From positions 1-6,094 of the forward strand of contig CALDNG010000446.1 of NCBI GenBank assembly GCA_937915285.1: a DNA stretch of 6,094 bases, given 5' to 3'. The notes beneath the pieces were generated by a model. The model was not told the origin of the DNA. It saw only the letters and a list, made by a program, of their open reading frames with translations, and made no database searches. This DNA comes from an uncultured Desulfomonile sp. (GTDB lineage: Bacteria; Desulfobacterota; Desulfomonilia; Desulfomonilales; Desulfomonilaceae). Positions within the stretch are counted from its first letter, which is position 1. Every line of letters begins with the position of its first letter. Both the position numbers and the translations under genes were made by a program. Positions 1 to 6,094 of this stretch are shown piece by piece.

Positions 1-12
1 CTCTTCCGATCT
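1..12. other. Illumina adapter remnant at contig edge
   Basis: The first 12 bases, CTCTTCCGATCT, are identical to the 3' end of the common Illumina TruSeq-type adapters. Read on the minus strand they are AGATCGGAAGAG, the usual adapter read-through sequence. They sit at the exact edge of the window and interrupt an open reading frame at a conserved-looking stretch (...AKEPL), after which the translation would continue into adapter-encoded residues. This is library contamination, not genomic sequence. The true boundary could be off by a base or two. Confidence 0.93.
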
Positions 13-536
13 AGCAGAGGCTCTTTGGCTATCGGACCAAAAACAATGTCTCCCACGACGGGTTTACCTGTTTCAGCGGCAAGCGCGAGCCCAACCCGGC
101 CACCCGGTTTTATAGGTGAGGGTAGGCGTGGAAGCCGATTGCCATAAGGAACCCTGGAGTTTAAAAGCATTTGACGTGAAAGGTCTGAAAGTATTACATG
201 GCTTCCATAAACCGTAAGAAAGGCATGCATCTCCTTGTAAAACTCGCCTAGTCTTGCAGGGGCGTCGAGTAACGGTGATGCGGCCAAAATCTCCAAGCCC
301 CTGATGTGCGAAGCGATCTCGGCATCGATCCTGTTGGAAATCTCATGTGCCCGGAGATAATCCTCATTATTCTGTTCTTCATGCAGTAAGCCGACGTAGT
401 TGGCAATCAACAGGAAACCTACCAGGATTACAGGGGCAGCCCACAGCAGTATTGCCCTGATGAGGTAATTAAAAAGGGTTGAGGTCTTAACTGCGAAACC
501 TGAACGCATTGATTTGTCATGGTTGGTCTGGTTCAA
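13..536 (-). CDS. Membrane-anchored sensor protein, probable PAS-type sensor histidine kinase (N-terminal part only)
   Basis: This frame is open on the minus strand from a TTG at 534-536 to the contig edge and gives 174 residues. After a short polar N-terminus (residues 1-24) there is one hydrophobic segment at about 25-48 (FNYLIRAILLWAAPVILVGF), then a long polar region expected to lie outside the cytoplasm. That region begins with a helix (about 50-90, ending GLEILAASPLLDAP) and continues into an alpha/beta portion with ILSDLSRQMLLNSRVPYG at 115-132 and TGKPVVGDIVFGPIAKEPL at 156-174. This pattern resembles the extracytoplasmic (Cache/CHASE-like) sensor domains of multi-domain PAS sensor histidine kinases. 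The PAS, HisKA and HATPase domains that would prove kinase function lie beyond the contig end, so a diguanylate cyclase or chemoreceptor is also possible. The TTG start is chosen because GGGGAGG lies 7 nt upstream, while the first in-frame ATG (507-509) has no ribosome binding site. An in-frame stop at 570-572 bounds the frame upstream. The gene is divergent from the CHAT gene. Confidence 0.75.
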
Positions 537-543
537 TGGTTTT

Positions 544-550
544 CCTCCCC
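544..550 (-). promoter_or_regulatory. Ribosome binding site deciding the TTG start of the sensor gene
   Basis: On the minus strand GGGGAGG ends 7 nt before the TTG at 536-534. It is close to the anti-Shine-Dalgarno complement and is the only good site near the start of this frame, so it favours TTG over the ATG nine codons downstream. Confidence 0.7.
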
Positions 551-641
551 TTTTAGAACGTGTGTCCAATTAATGACACCGTTTGAGCTTGCTGCGCTAT
601 ATATTGTAATAAGGACCGTACTATGACGCACACATGTATCT

Positions 642-671
642 AGGATACTGAAAACCAGAGTAACTGGTCAA
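642..671 (-). promoter_or_regulatory. Possible sigma-70-like promoter for the sensor gene
   Basis: On the minus strand TTGACC (671-666) is followed after 18 nt by TATCCT (647-642), matching 5/6 and 4/6 of the sigma-70 consensus. Transcription would begin around 635, leaving a leader of about 100 nt. The inverted repeat ACCAG-N5-CTGGT at 654-668 overlaps the -35 and could be an operator. An alternative -10 (TACAAT, about 604-609) lacks a good -35. Confidence 0.25.
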
Positions 672-841
672 GAGCATTTCTGGACATTAGTAAGCGCTCG
701 TCCTGTGATTCTCGGATATAAACGCAGGAATTCATCTTAAGCACAAGGAGATACTACCTGATTCATGCTTGTCAGCTTCACCGGCGTAAACCCGTAAAAC
801 TGGCGCCAGGTCGAGAAAATGCATTTTAAAAACCTCAGAAT

Positions 842-871
842 TTGACCCTTGTCATTGGACTGCTGTATTAT
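842..871 (+). promoter_or_regulatory. Probable sigma-70-like promoter for the TPR-CHAT gene
   Basis: TTGACC at 842-847 and TATTAT at 866-871 each match 5/6 of the -35 and -10 consensus, with an 18-nt spacer. Transcription would start near 878 and give a leader of about 135 nt before the ATG at 1014. A second, weaker pair lies just downstream (TTGGTA 898-903, GATATT 920-925, 16-nt spacer). This is sequence matching only. Confidence 0.5.
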
Positions 872-905
872 GGTGGGAAGCTCCTCTCACAGTGGTGTTG
901 GTAGT

Positions 906-918
906 TGTAACCGTTACA
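906..918. promoter_or_regulatory. 13-bp palindrome in CHAT-gene leader, possible operator
   Basis: TGTAAC-C-GTTACA is a perfect inverted repeat with 6-bp arms around one central base. It lies about 30-40 bp downstream of the predicted transcription start, a position suited to a roadblock-type repressor site. It shares the core ACCGTTA with a second palindrome at 942-957. No regulator can be named. Confidence 0.35.
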
Positions 919-941
919 GGATATTGGCCAGAACGATTTTG

Positions 942-957
942 TGATTACCGTTAATCA
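942..957. promoter_or_regulatory. 16-bp palindrome in CHAT-gene leader, possible second operator
   Basis: TGATTA-CCGT-TAATCA is a perfect inverted repeat with 6-bp arms and a 4-base centre. Its ACCGTTA core lies 37 bp downstream of the same core in the 906-918 palindrome, about 3.5 helical turns. The arms outside the core differ, so it may be an unrelated palindrome. Confidence 0.3.
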
Positions 958-1013
958 GGTCCTCTTCCTGACCCTGGAGCAAACTGTTTCAGGGACATTT
1001 CACGGGGGAAACC

Positions 1014-4000
1014 ATGAAAAGGCTCTCAGTCACAGCAATCTTGGTTGTTGTCACGGCGCTATTCTGGCACGTCATAGCTTTCGGACAATCCGAAGACGCC
1101 GGCTACAGGTTGAATCGGGAAGCCCAGGAGATTGAGAAAAAGGCCCAATCCGGCGCCGACCTCCAAAAAGCAATCATAAAATACGAAGAAGCCCTGAAGG
1201 TCTTTGAAAAGGCAAAATCAGAAAGAGGCAGGGCAATCGCTTTGAACAATGTAGGATCGGTCTATGACGACCTCGGTCAATATTCAAAGGCATTGGAATA
1301 TTACGAGAAGTCACTGGAAATCAGGAAGAAGACAGGCGACGTAAAGGGTGAAGGGGTTTCGCTTAACAATATAGGATTGACCTACAAAAACCTCGGTCAA
1401 TATTCAAAGGCCCTGGAGTATTACGAGAAGTCACTGGAAATCAGGAAAAAGATCGGTGACTTAAAGGGTGAGGGGACGTCCCTCAATAATATTGGATTAG
1501 TCTACGACGACCTCGGTCAATATACAAAAGCTCTAGAATATCACGAGAAATCCCTGGAAATTAAAAAGAAGACAGGCGATATCAACGGTGAAGGGACATG
1601 CCTCAGTAATATTGGATTGGCATACAAAAACCTCGGTCAATATACAAAAGCTCTTGAGTATTACGAAAAATCACTGGAAATCAAGAAGAAGTCAGGCGAT
1701 GTCAAAGGCGAAGGGACATCCCTTAATAATATCGGATTGGTATACAACGACCTCGGCCAAAACAACAAAGCGCTTGAGTATTACGAGAAGTCACTGGAGA
1801 TCAGGAAGAAGACAGGCGATATCAAGGGCGAAGGAATTTCACTGAACAATATCGGATTGGTCTACGACAACCTCGGTCAATATTCAAAAGCCCTCGAATA
1901 TCACGAGAAGTCCCTTGAAATAAGGAAGAAGACTGGGGATATCAAGGGCGAAGGAATTTCACTGAACAACATCGGAGCAATTTACAGAAACCTCGGTCAA
2001 TATTCAAAGGCCCTCGAGTATTATGGGAAGGACTTGGCGATTACGAGGAAAATTGGCGATGTCAAGGGTGAAGGGATTTCACTGAACAATATCGGGTTTG
2101 TCTACAAAAACCTCGGTCAATATACAAAAGCTCTTGAGTATTACGGTAAGGACCTTTCGATTACAAGAAAAATAGGCGACCTCAGGGGCGAAGCGATATC
2201 CCTCAACAATATTGGAGCGGTTTACGCCCAGCAGGGCAATTATCACGATGCAATAAAAGTGACCTCGGAATCATTGGACATCAAAAAGAAAATCGGTGTC
2301 CCGACAAAGGGAACAATTGACCTCATTGCAAATTATTACCTTGACGCCGGGGACCTGAACCAGGCTGAACCGCTGATCAGGGACACGGGCTACAACTCCA
2401 CTCTGGGAAGACTAGCGCTGCTGAAATCGGATTATTCATCTGCGATTGCACACTACACCAAGGACGCCAACTGGGCTGAAAAGACAGGAAACGCCAATGC
2501 CCTGTTCAGGAGTTTTACCGGTATGGGCAGGTCGTACGAAGGTCTTGAGGATTACCACAAGGCTGAAGAATTTTATCAAAAAGCCATGAAGGTGACAGAG
2601 GACATAAGGTCAGGGCTGTTGCCCTCTGAAAGGAAGAACTTTTTTGAAGTCAAGGTTGAAGGATTCCAGAGGTCCGAGCCTGCCAAGGGTCTTACCAGGG
2701 TCAGGATGAAACTTAATGCGCCCGATGGAAGCATAGAATCCAGTGAAGTTACCCGTGCAAGGTCTTTTGCAGAACATCTTGCCGAGACTTCCGCTACAGG
2801 TTCAACAGGTATCCCTGGCGCTGTCATGGAAAAGGAATTGTCACTCGTAAACAAGGTTGCTGCCCTTAAAAAGGAATTGAGCAAGGTTGACCGGCAAAAC
2901 CAGTCATCCAGATACGATATTCTGTCCAATGAGGTCAGGGAATCCGAGCGGGATTTGAACTCGTTCATAGAAGATCTTTGGAAGCGATATCCTGCCTATG
3001 CCGCAGTCAAATACCCGCGTCCGGTCAGTTTGAGAGACTGTGGACTCAAGCCTGATGAATACGCCGTCATTTTCGACACCTCAAATGAGGGTGTTGGAGT
3101 GAAACTGGTTTACAACAAGGAGATCAACCAGACTTTTTACATAAAATGGCCTCTGGAAGAAATGGAACGGGACATCAAAAATCTCCGTGAACCGATGGAG
3201 AAATTGAGGTTCAAGGCTTTTGATATTGAGTTGGCCTCAAAACTGTATAGAAGACTACTGCAAAGGGCCTTGCTGGAAGTTCCAAAGGGAACGCCGCTGA
3301 TAATAATCCCTGACGGAATCCTGGCAATATTGCCATTCGAAGCCCTTGTCACTGGCGGAACTCCGGTCTGGAATAAGGCCCCGCTAGATGGTTACCCTGA
3401 CGAACTTCGGGATTATCCGGCAAACATTACCTTCCTGGGAGATGACCACCCCATCAGCTATTACCAGTCGATCACAGCACTGACACTTGCCAGAACCACT
3501 GGCAAGAAAGACAGGCCGCCTAACAAAACACTGGTGGTCGCCGATCCTGTATTCTCACTGAAAGACGCCAGGAGCCAGGCCGCTACACAGACGAAGGTCG
3601 CAGAAGCCGATAAAAAACATAACATTGAGCTGATGAAGGCCATTGAAGAGGGCCAGACCCAATTCACCATGAAACGTCTGCCAAGGACTTCATTGTTGGC
3701 TCAGGAACTGGAAAAGATGTATGGAAAGGACTGCCTGGCCCTAACCGGTCTAAAGGCCAACAAGTCTGATTTCATGACCAGAATAGCTCCTGATATCGAC
3801 ACTTACAGCAATATTGTGTTCGCTACCCATGGTGTCATGTCCACAAGGATTCCTGGACTTATGGAGCCTTTTCTGGCCTTGACAATGGCCCCACCCGGCA
3901 CGGATGGTTTCCTGAAGATGTCGGACATTCTTTCGCTCAAAATGAATGCGGACATTGTAGCTCTCACTGCATGCCAGTCAGGACTCGGCAAGGATGTCTC

Positions 4001-4244
4001 GGGTGAGGGCGTCATGAGTATGGGGCGGGCATTCCAGTATGCCGGAGCCAAGTCGGTTCTCATGACCTTGTGGGAGGTTGAGGAGGCTTCCGCAATTAAA
4101 CTGACTGAGCGTTTCTTCCAACACAGAAAGGACGGAAAAACTAAACTGGAGGCTCTACAGTCGGCCAGGGACGACATTAAAAAGAACGGCTACAGGCATC
4201 CGTATTTCTGGAGCGGTTTCATACTGGTGGGGGAGACGGACTAA
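1014..4244 (+). CDS. Exported TPR-CHAT protein, putative caspase-like (clan CD) cysteine peptidase
   Basis: This 1076-residue protein starts with a Sec signal peptide: MKR, a hydrophobic core at about 6-22, and a likely cleavage after G24 (AFG|QS). A degenerate helical repeat at about 30-71 leads into nine 40-residue TPR units at 72-431 with consensus GEG.SLNNIGLVY..LGQY.KALEYYEKSLEI.KK.GD. More diverged helical repeats follow, including a TPR at about 495-533 (GMGRSYEGLEDYHKAEEFY). The linker typical of CHAT proteins comes next: SSEVTRARSFAEHL near 576-590, a charged helical stretch to about 655, and YPAYAAVKYPRP before 672.

The CHAT domain covers about 680-1074. Its landmarks are IIIPDGILAILPFEAL (P766-D767-G768), ATHG with H939, TACQSG with C987, GRAFQYAGAKSVLMTLWEV, and a closing HPYFWSGFILVG at 1062-1073. 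H939 and C987 are the expected catalytic pair, so peptidase activity is plausible. The TPR solenoid should bind a partner or substrate. The ATG at 1014 follows GGGGG with a 5-nt gap and gives the complete signal peptide. No CRISPR effector is nearby. Substrate, activator and physiological role are unknown. The domain call is firm, and the exported location rests on the signal peptide. Confidence 0.95.
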   Translation: MKRLSVTAILVVVTALFWHVIAFGQSEDAGYRLNREAQEIEKKAQSGADLQKAIIKYEEALKVFEKAKSERGRAIALNNVGSVYDDLGQYSKALEYYEKSLEIRKKTGDVKGEGVSLNNIGLTYKNLGQYSKALEYYEKSLEIRKKIGDLKGEGTSLNNIGLVYDDLGQYTKALEYHEKSLEIKKKTGDINGEGTCLSNIGLAYKNLGQYTKALEYYEKSLEIKKKSGDVKGEGTSLNNIGLVYNDLGQNNKALEYYEKSLEIRKKTGDIKGEGISLNNIGLVYDNLGQYSKALEYHEKSLEIRKKTGDIKGEGISLNNIGAIYRNLGQYSKALEYYGKDLAITRKIGDVKGEGISLNNIGFVYKNLGQYTKALEYYGKDLSITRKIGDLRGEAISLNNIGAVYAQQGNYHDAIKVTSESLDIKKKIGVPTKGTIDLIANYYLDAGDLNQAEPLIRDTGYNSTLGRLALLKSDYSSAIAHYTKDANWAEKTGNANALFRSFTGMGRSYEGLEDYHKAEEFYQKAMKVTEDIRSGLLPSERKNFFEVKVEGFQRSEPAKGLTRVRMKLNAPDGSIESSEVTRARSFAEHLAETSATGSTGIPGAVMEKELSLVNKVAALKKELSKVDRQNQSSRYDILSNEVRESERDLNSFIEDLWKRYPAYAAVKYPRPVSLRDCGLKPDEYAVIFDTSNEGVGVKLVYNKEINQTFYIKWPLEEMERDIKNLREPMEKLRFKAFDIELASKLYRRLLQRALLEVPKGTPLIIIPDGILAILPFEALVTGGTPVWNKAPLDGYPDELRDYPANITFLGDDHPISYYQSITALTLARTTGKKDRPPNKTLVVADPVFSLKDARSQAATQTKVAEADKKHNIELMKAIEEGQTQFTMKRLPRTSLLAQELEKMYGKDCLALTGLKANKSDFMTRIAPDIDTYSNIVFATHGVMSTRIPGLMEPFLALTMAPPGTDGFLKMSDILSLKMNADIVALTACQSGLGKDVSGEGVMSMGRAFQYAGAKSVLMTLWEVEEASAIKLTERFFQHRKDGKTKLEALQSARDDIKKNGYRHPYFWSGFILVGETD
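1227..2306 (+). repeat. Tandem array of nine 120-bp units encoding TPRs
   Basis: Nine units of exactly 120 bp, with no spacers or phase shifts, begin at 1227, 1347, 1467, 1587, 1707, 1827, 1947, 2067 and 2187. The block CCTCGGTCAATAT (encoding LGQY) recurs at 1271, 1391, 1511, 1631, 1871, 1991 and 2111, with a variant at 1751. Similarity at the DNA level includes synonymous sites in units 1-8. Unit 9 is strongly diverged (QQGNYHDAIKVTSESL). Units 1/3 carry YDDLGQY and units 2/4 carry YKNLGQY, which suggests a 240-bp dimer duplication. Units 7 and 8 share YYGKDL(A/S)ITRKIGD in place of YYEKSLEIRKKTGD. The array encodes residues 72-431 of the CHAT protein and could vary in copy number or be mis-assembled. 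Confidence 0.95.
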
Positions 4245-4280
4245 ACATGTACTTCTAAAAGACAGGATAAAGTAGAAGGC

Positions 4281-4304
4281 GAGGTTAATCGAACCTCTCT
4301 TTTT
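4281..4304 (+). terminator. Probable rho-independent terminator of the TPR-CHAT gene
   Basis: GAGGTT (4281-4286) pairs with AACCTC (4292-4297) across a 5-base loop and is followed by TCTTTTT. It begins 36 nt after the stop codon at 4242-4244. The stem is only 6 bp with 3 G:C pairs, so it may be leaky. Its presence suggests that the downstream barrel gene has its own promoter. Confidence 0.55.
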
Positions 4305-4519
4305 GGGCTCCTAATGATACATTATTGCTCCGCCCTAACGGTACACTTGATCTCCGACTGTAACAAAGCACGCAATCATCGGATAATTGGCATGCCTATA
4401 AATTGTTTTCGCTGATTTCGGATTTTTGATGGATTTTGTGGCAAATTCTGGTTATCTTGTGCGACACCAACCCCTTAAGTTCAAAATATTTATTTAGTAA
4501 GCATCGAATGGGCGCTAAC

Positions 4520-4523
4520 GGAG
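4520..4523 (+). promoter_or_regulatory. Ribosome binding site deciding the GTG start of the barrel gene
   Basis: GGAG, 6 nt before the GTG at 4530, fixes the start. An in-frame TAA at 4524-4526 rules out any longer frame. The next in-frame ATG (4614) would delete the signal peptide. Confidence 0.7.
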
Positions 4524-4529
4524 TAAACC

Positions 4530-6094
4530 GTGTCTATTTCAAGACTACTTTGTGTCGTTGTGTTCATTGTGTCTGCGATCAACGTTGGTCCATGCCAGGC
4601 CTGGGAATTTTCCATGAATGGAATCATGACATGGAAATACACTTCCTTTTCACAACTGGGGTCTCAAGGGTTTTTCGGGCGTTTTGACACTGACTCTAGC
4701 GGGCCCGGACCTGATGGTTATGGAGGGTCCATTGGAAGCGCAGCTTCCATGAACGGCTGGCTCGGCCATGAGATGCAGTCCATGCCGACAGGAATGGAAT
4801 GGTTGATACAGAATAATTCTACTGCTCCTACCTACAGGGATTATGGCGAATTATCGTCTGGCTCCGATCTGGCGCTGGCGACATTTTACATGACCATTTA
4901 TCCCGAAATCCGGATTAATGAAGCGCTCAGGATAAGAGGCTCCTACAGGATAGGCTCGTGGGAGACCCCTTATGCGGGGAGTAGTCGAGGCTCAATGGTG
5001 AGGTCTGAATACCCCGAAGGCATGGCTCCGGGTGTTCAAAGATCTTTTTCGCCTGGGTACTGGGAGACCTTGTGGGCTTCATTACAAACTCCATGGGGCA
5101 TAGTTGTATTCGGCAAGAGACCTGCTCCATTCGGCATGGGCGTGATGTTTGACTCTGTAGATAACGCCGACGCCATTGGACTGCTGCTGATGACCAGTTA
5201 TGGTCCGTTTCGTATTGGATTGTTTACTGCTCCTTGGATTCTGGGAAGCCCCTACTACTATACTTTGTCGGACAAGAACGCAGGTCGTCAGTATGACCTC
5301 GGTACCGGCATGACTTACGAGTCAGGCCCAATCTCAGTAGGCCTCGGAGGAAGGGTATGGAAATTCCACACTGGACCTGAATCGGCTACATATCAGGGAA
5401 CCGATGGCGCAGCGCCTACTGGACGGTATGCGGTAATCCCAACGGACACAGTGATTACTGACGGGGCTATTTATATCAAATACTTTAATGGCAGGTTCTT
5501 CCTGAATGCTGAAGCAGCCTGGGGCTATGAGATAACCAATCGTCAGAAATGGCTTTCTGCATTGTCAGCAGATACTGATGGGAAGAGTCGTTTTGCCCCG
5601 AGTTATGTGGAACATTGGAGAACAGCCGTAGAAGGGGGTGTTTGCGCCGGTCCAGCAAAGGTAAGTCTGCTGTGGTCCCTGATTCCGGGTTTTGACAGAA
5701 GACATGGGGTGAGGATAGACAGGCAGGGTTACCCTGCATTGAATGTGGCAACCGGCTTGTCAAATGTGACCCTGTTCAGAACTTACAGTTTGTTATTATC
5801 CTATACCTACGGTTCCGGAAATTATTCAATCACTCCGGACAGCCGGCACGGCTATATGACCGACGCCAATATATTCGGAATGAGGATTGACTATGCCCTG
5901 GCCGCAAACCTTAACATCTTTGCCACGGGTTTTACCGCCAGTCGTGTTTCCCATGGATACGGTCAAGGATTTATTCGGCCGGAATATTCTCCCGATCCTG
6001 CCCGCTTCACCGGCAGGGTCCAATTTCAGCAGGCTGACAGTTATTCCAATCCCTCGCCGTCGATACCTGACAGTGACCTTGGGTACGAATTTGA
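4530..6094 (+). CDS. Putative outer-membrane beta-barrel protein (C-terminus beyond window)
   Basis: The frame is open from GTG at 4530 to the window end (521 complete codons, no stop). With the GTG start the protein begins MSISRLLCVVVFIVSAINVG, a clear signal peptide, with likely cleavage after A24 (CQA|WEF). The mature part is rich in aromatic residues, glycine and serine and has many short alternating segments of the kind found in beta-barrels, for example GAIYIKYFNGRFFLNAEAAW, YSLLLSYTYGSGNY and GMRIDYALAANLNIFATGF. The loop-like parts between them are rich in Gly, Pro, Asp and Ser. It contains no helical repeats or known catalytic motifs that I can identify.

I do not recognise a named family. 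It resembles the large uncharacterised porin-like or alginate-export-like outer-membrane proteins of sulfate reducers and relatives, but that is an impression, not an alignment. Transport or structural roles are both open. It lies 285 nt downstream of the CHAT gene, on the same strand, behind a probable terminator, so co-transcription is doubtful. Confidence 0.75.
   Translation, partial: MSISRLLCVVVFIVSAINVGPCQAWEFSMNGIMTWKYTSFSQLGSQGFFGRFDTDSSGPGPDGYGGSIGSAASMNGWLGHEMQSMPTGMEWLIQNNSTAPTYRDYGELSSGSDLALATFYMTIYPEIRINEALRIRGSYRIGSWETPYAGSSRGSMVRSEYPEGMAPGVQRSFSPGYWETLWASLQTPWGIVVFGKRPAPFGMGVMFDSVDNADAIGLLLMTSYGPFRIGLFTAPWILGSPYYYTLSDKNAGRQYDLGTGMTYESGPISVGLGGRVWKFHTGPESATYQGTDGAAPTGRYAVIPTDTVITDGAIYIKYFNGRFFLNAEAAWGYEITNRQKWLSALSADTDGKSRFAPSYVEHWRTAVEGGVCAGPAKVSLLWSLIPGFDRRHGVRIDRQGYPALNVATGLSNVTLFRTYSLLLSYTYGSGNYSITPDSRHGYMTDANIFGMRIDYALAANLNIFATGFTASRVSHGYGQGFIRPEYSPDPARFTGRVQFQQADSYSNPSPSIPDSDLGYEF

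Larger units (their letters stand above)
537..1013. other. Divergent intergenic region between sensor gene and TPR-CHAT gene
   Basis: These 477 bases contain no convincing gene on either strand. They hold the start signals of the two divergent genes: the sensor-gene ribosome binding site at 544-550, a weak leftward promoter candidate at 642-671, a good rightward promoter candidate at 842-871, and two palindromes at 906-918 and 942-957. Other visible items are a 5-bp-arm inverted repeat at 654-668 (ACCAG/CTGGT) next to the leftward -35, a self-complementary CTGGCGCCAG at 800-809, and a strong-looking Shine-Dalgarno sequence AAGGAG at 745-750 that is not followed by a plausible coding frame. 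From about 672 to 841 nothing else can be assigned. Confidence 0.8.
4245..4529. other. Intergenic region between TPR-CHAT and barrel genes
   Basis: Apart from the terminator at 4281-4304 and the ribosome binding site at 4520-4523, these 285 bases hold nothing firm. A TATAAA at 4397-4402 could be a -10 element for the downstream gene, but no acceptable -35 lies 16-18 bp upstream. TAACGGT at 4336-4342 is the complement of the ACCGTTA core seen in the CHAT-gene leader palindromes, but it is not palindromic here. No small gene is evident. Confidence 0.6.

Noticed and set aside
745..795. Strong Shine-Dalgarno AAGGAG at 745-750 with a nearby ATG at 765 or CTG at 758
   Set aside because: The ATG frame is only 10 codons and sits 14 nt away; the CTG frame is about 22 codons with no recognisable product. 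It may be a relic or chance.
941..1135. 64-codon plus-strand open frame overlapping the start of the CHAT gene
   Set aside because: It overlaps the signal-peptide region of the CHAT gene in another frame, has no ribosome binding site, and its product has no recognisable features.
1588..1845. 85-codon plus-strand open frame inside the TPR array
   Set aside because: It is an alternate-frame reading of the 120-bp repeats, and its own repeats simply mirror that period.
1227..2306. CRISPR array as an explanation for the regular repeats
   Set aside because: The period is 120 bp with no unique spacers, and the repeats are fully coding TPR units in one frame.
2576..4177. Four antisense open frames at 2576-2968, 3137-3352, 3461-3670 and 3803-4177
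   Set aside because: All lie opposite the well-supported CHAT gene, and their products look like composition-driven shadows without domains or start signals.
4387..4405. Sigma-54-type promoter around TTGGCATGCC...AATTG upstream of the barrel gene
   Set aside because: The required GG-N10-GC spacing is not met; position 4401-4402 is AA rather than GC.
4436..4687. 83-codon plus-strand open frame before the barrel gene
   Set aside because: It overlaps the GTG-started barrel gene in another frame, and the barrel frame has the better start signal, signal peptide and length.
4927..6023. Antisense open frames at 4927-5130, 5485-5763 and 5826-6023
   Set aside because: They lie opposite the long barrel-protein frame and show no independent features.

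Overview
This window looks like the end of an assembled contig from a Gram-negative bacterium, probably environmental. Base composition is roughly balanced. Two predicted proteins carry Sec signal peptides, one of them looks like an outer-membrane beta-barrel, and a third has a membrane-anchored sensor N-terminus. The gene types and protein style suggest a deltaproteobacterial (Desulfobacterota) or Nitrospirota-like organism, but no marker gene is present, so the taxonomy is only a guess. The first 12 bases match the end of an Illumina sequencing adapter, so the left edge is artificial.

Layout. (1) Positions 13-536, minus strand: the N-terminal 174 residues of a membrane-anchored sensor protein, probably a PAS-type sensor histidine kinase, cut by the contig end. 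(2) Positions 537-1013: a divergent intergenic region. It holds a good sigma-70-like promoter for the rightward gene, a weaker candidate for the leftward gene, and two palindromes in the predicted 5' leader of the rightward gene. (3) Positions 1014-4244, plus strand: the main gene, a 1076-residue Sec-exported protein. Nine 40-residue tetratricopeptide (TPR) repeats are followed by further helical repeats and a C-terminal CHAT (caspase-like) peptidase domain with an intact His/Cys pair. Eight of the nine repeats are very similar at the DNA level and form a 120-bp tandem array. (4) Positions 4245-4529: a short intergenic region with a probable intrinsic terminator. (5) Positions 4530-6094, plus strand: a GTG-started gene for a signal-peptide-bearing, probable outer-membrane beta-barrel protein, cut by the right edge.

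How they may work together. All three products are predicted to act in the cell envelope: an extracytoplasmic sensor, an exported TPR-CHAT protein and an outer-membrane protein. The terminator between the CHAT and barrel genes, and the divergent orientation of the sensor gene, suggest separate transcription units, so a functional link is a hypothesis only. The most notable item is the exported TPR-CHAT protein. TPR-CHAT proteins are known as CRISPR-associated proteases (Csx29 of Craspase) and as separase/caspase relatives, but this one has no CRISPR components nearby and appears to work outside the cytoplasm.
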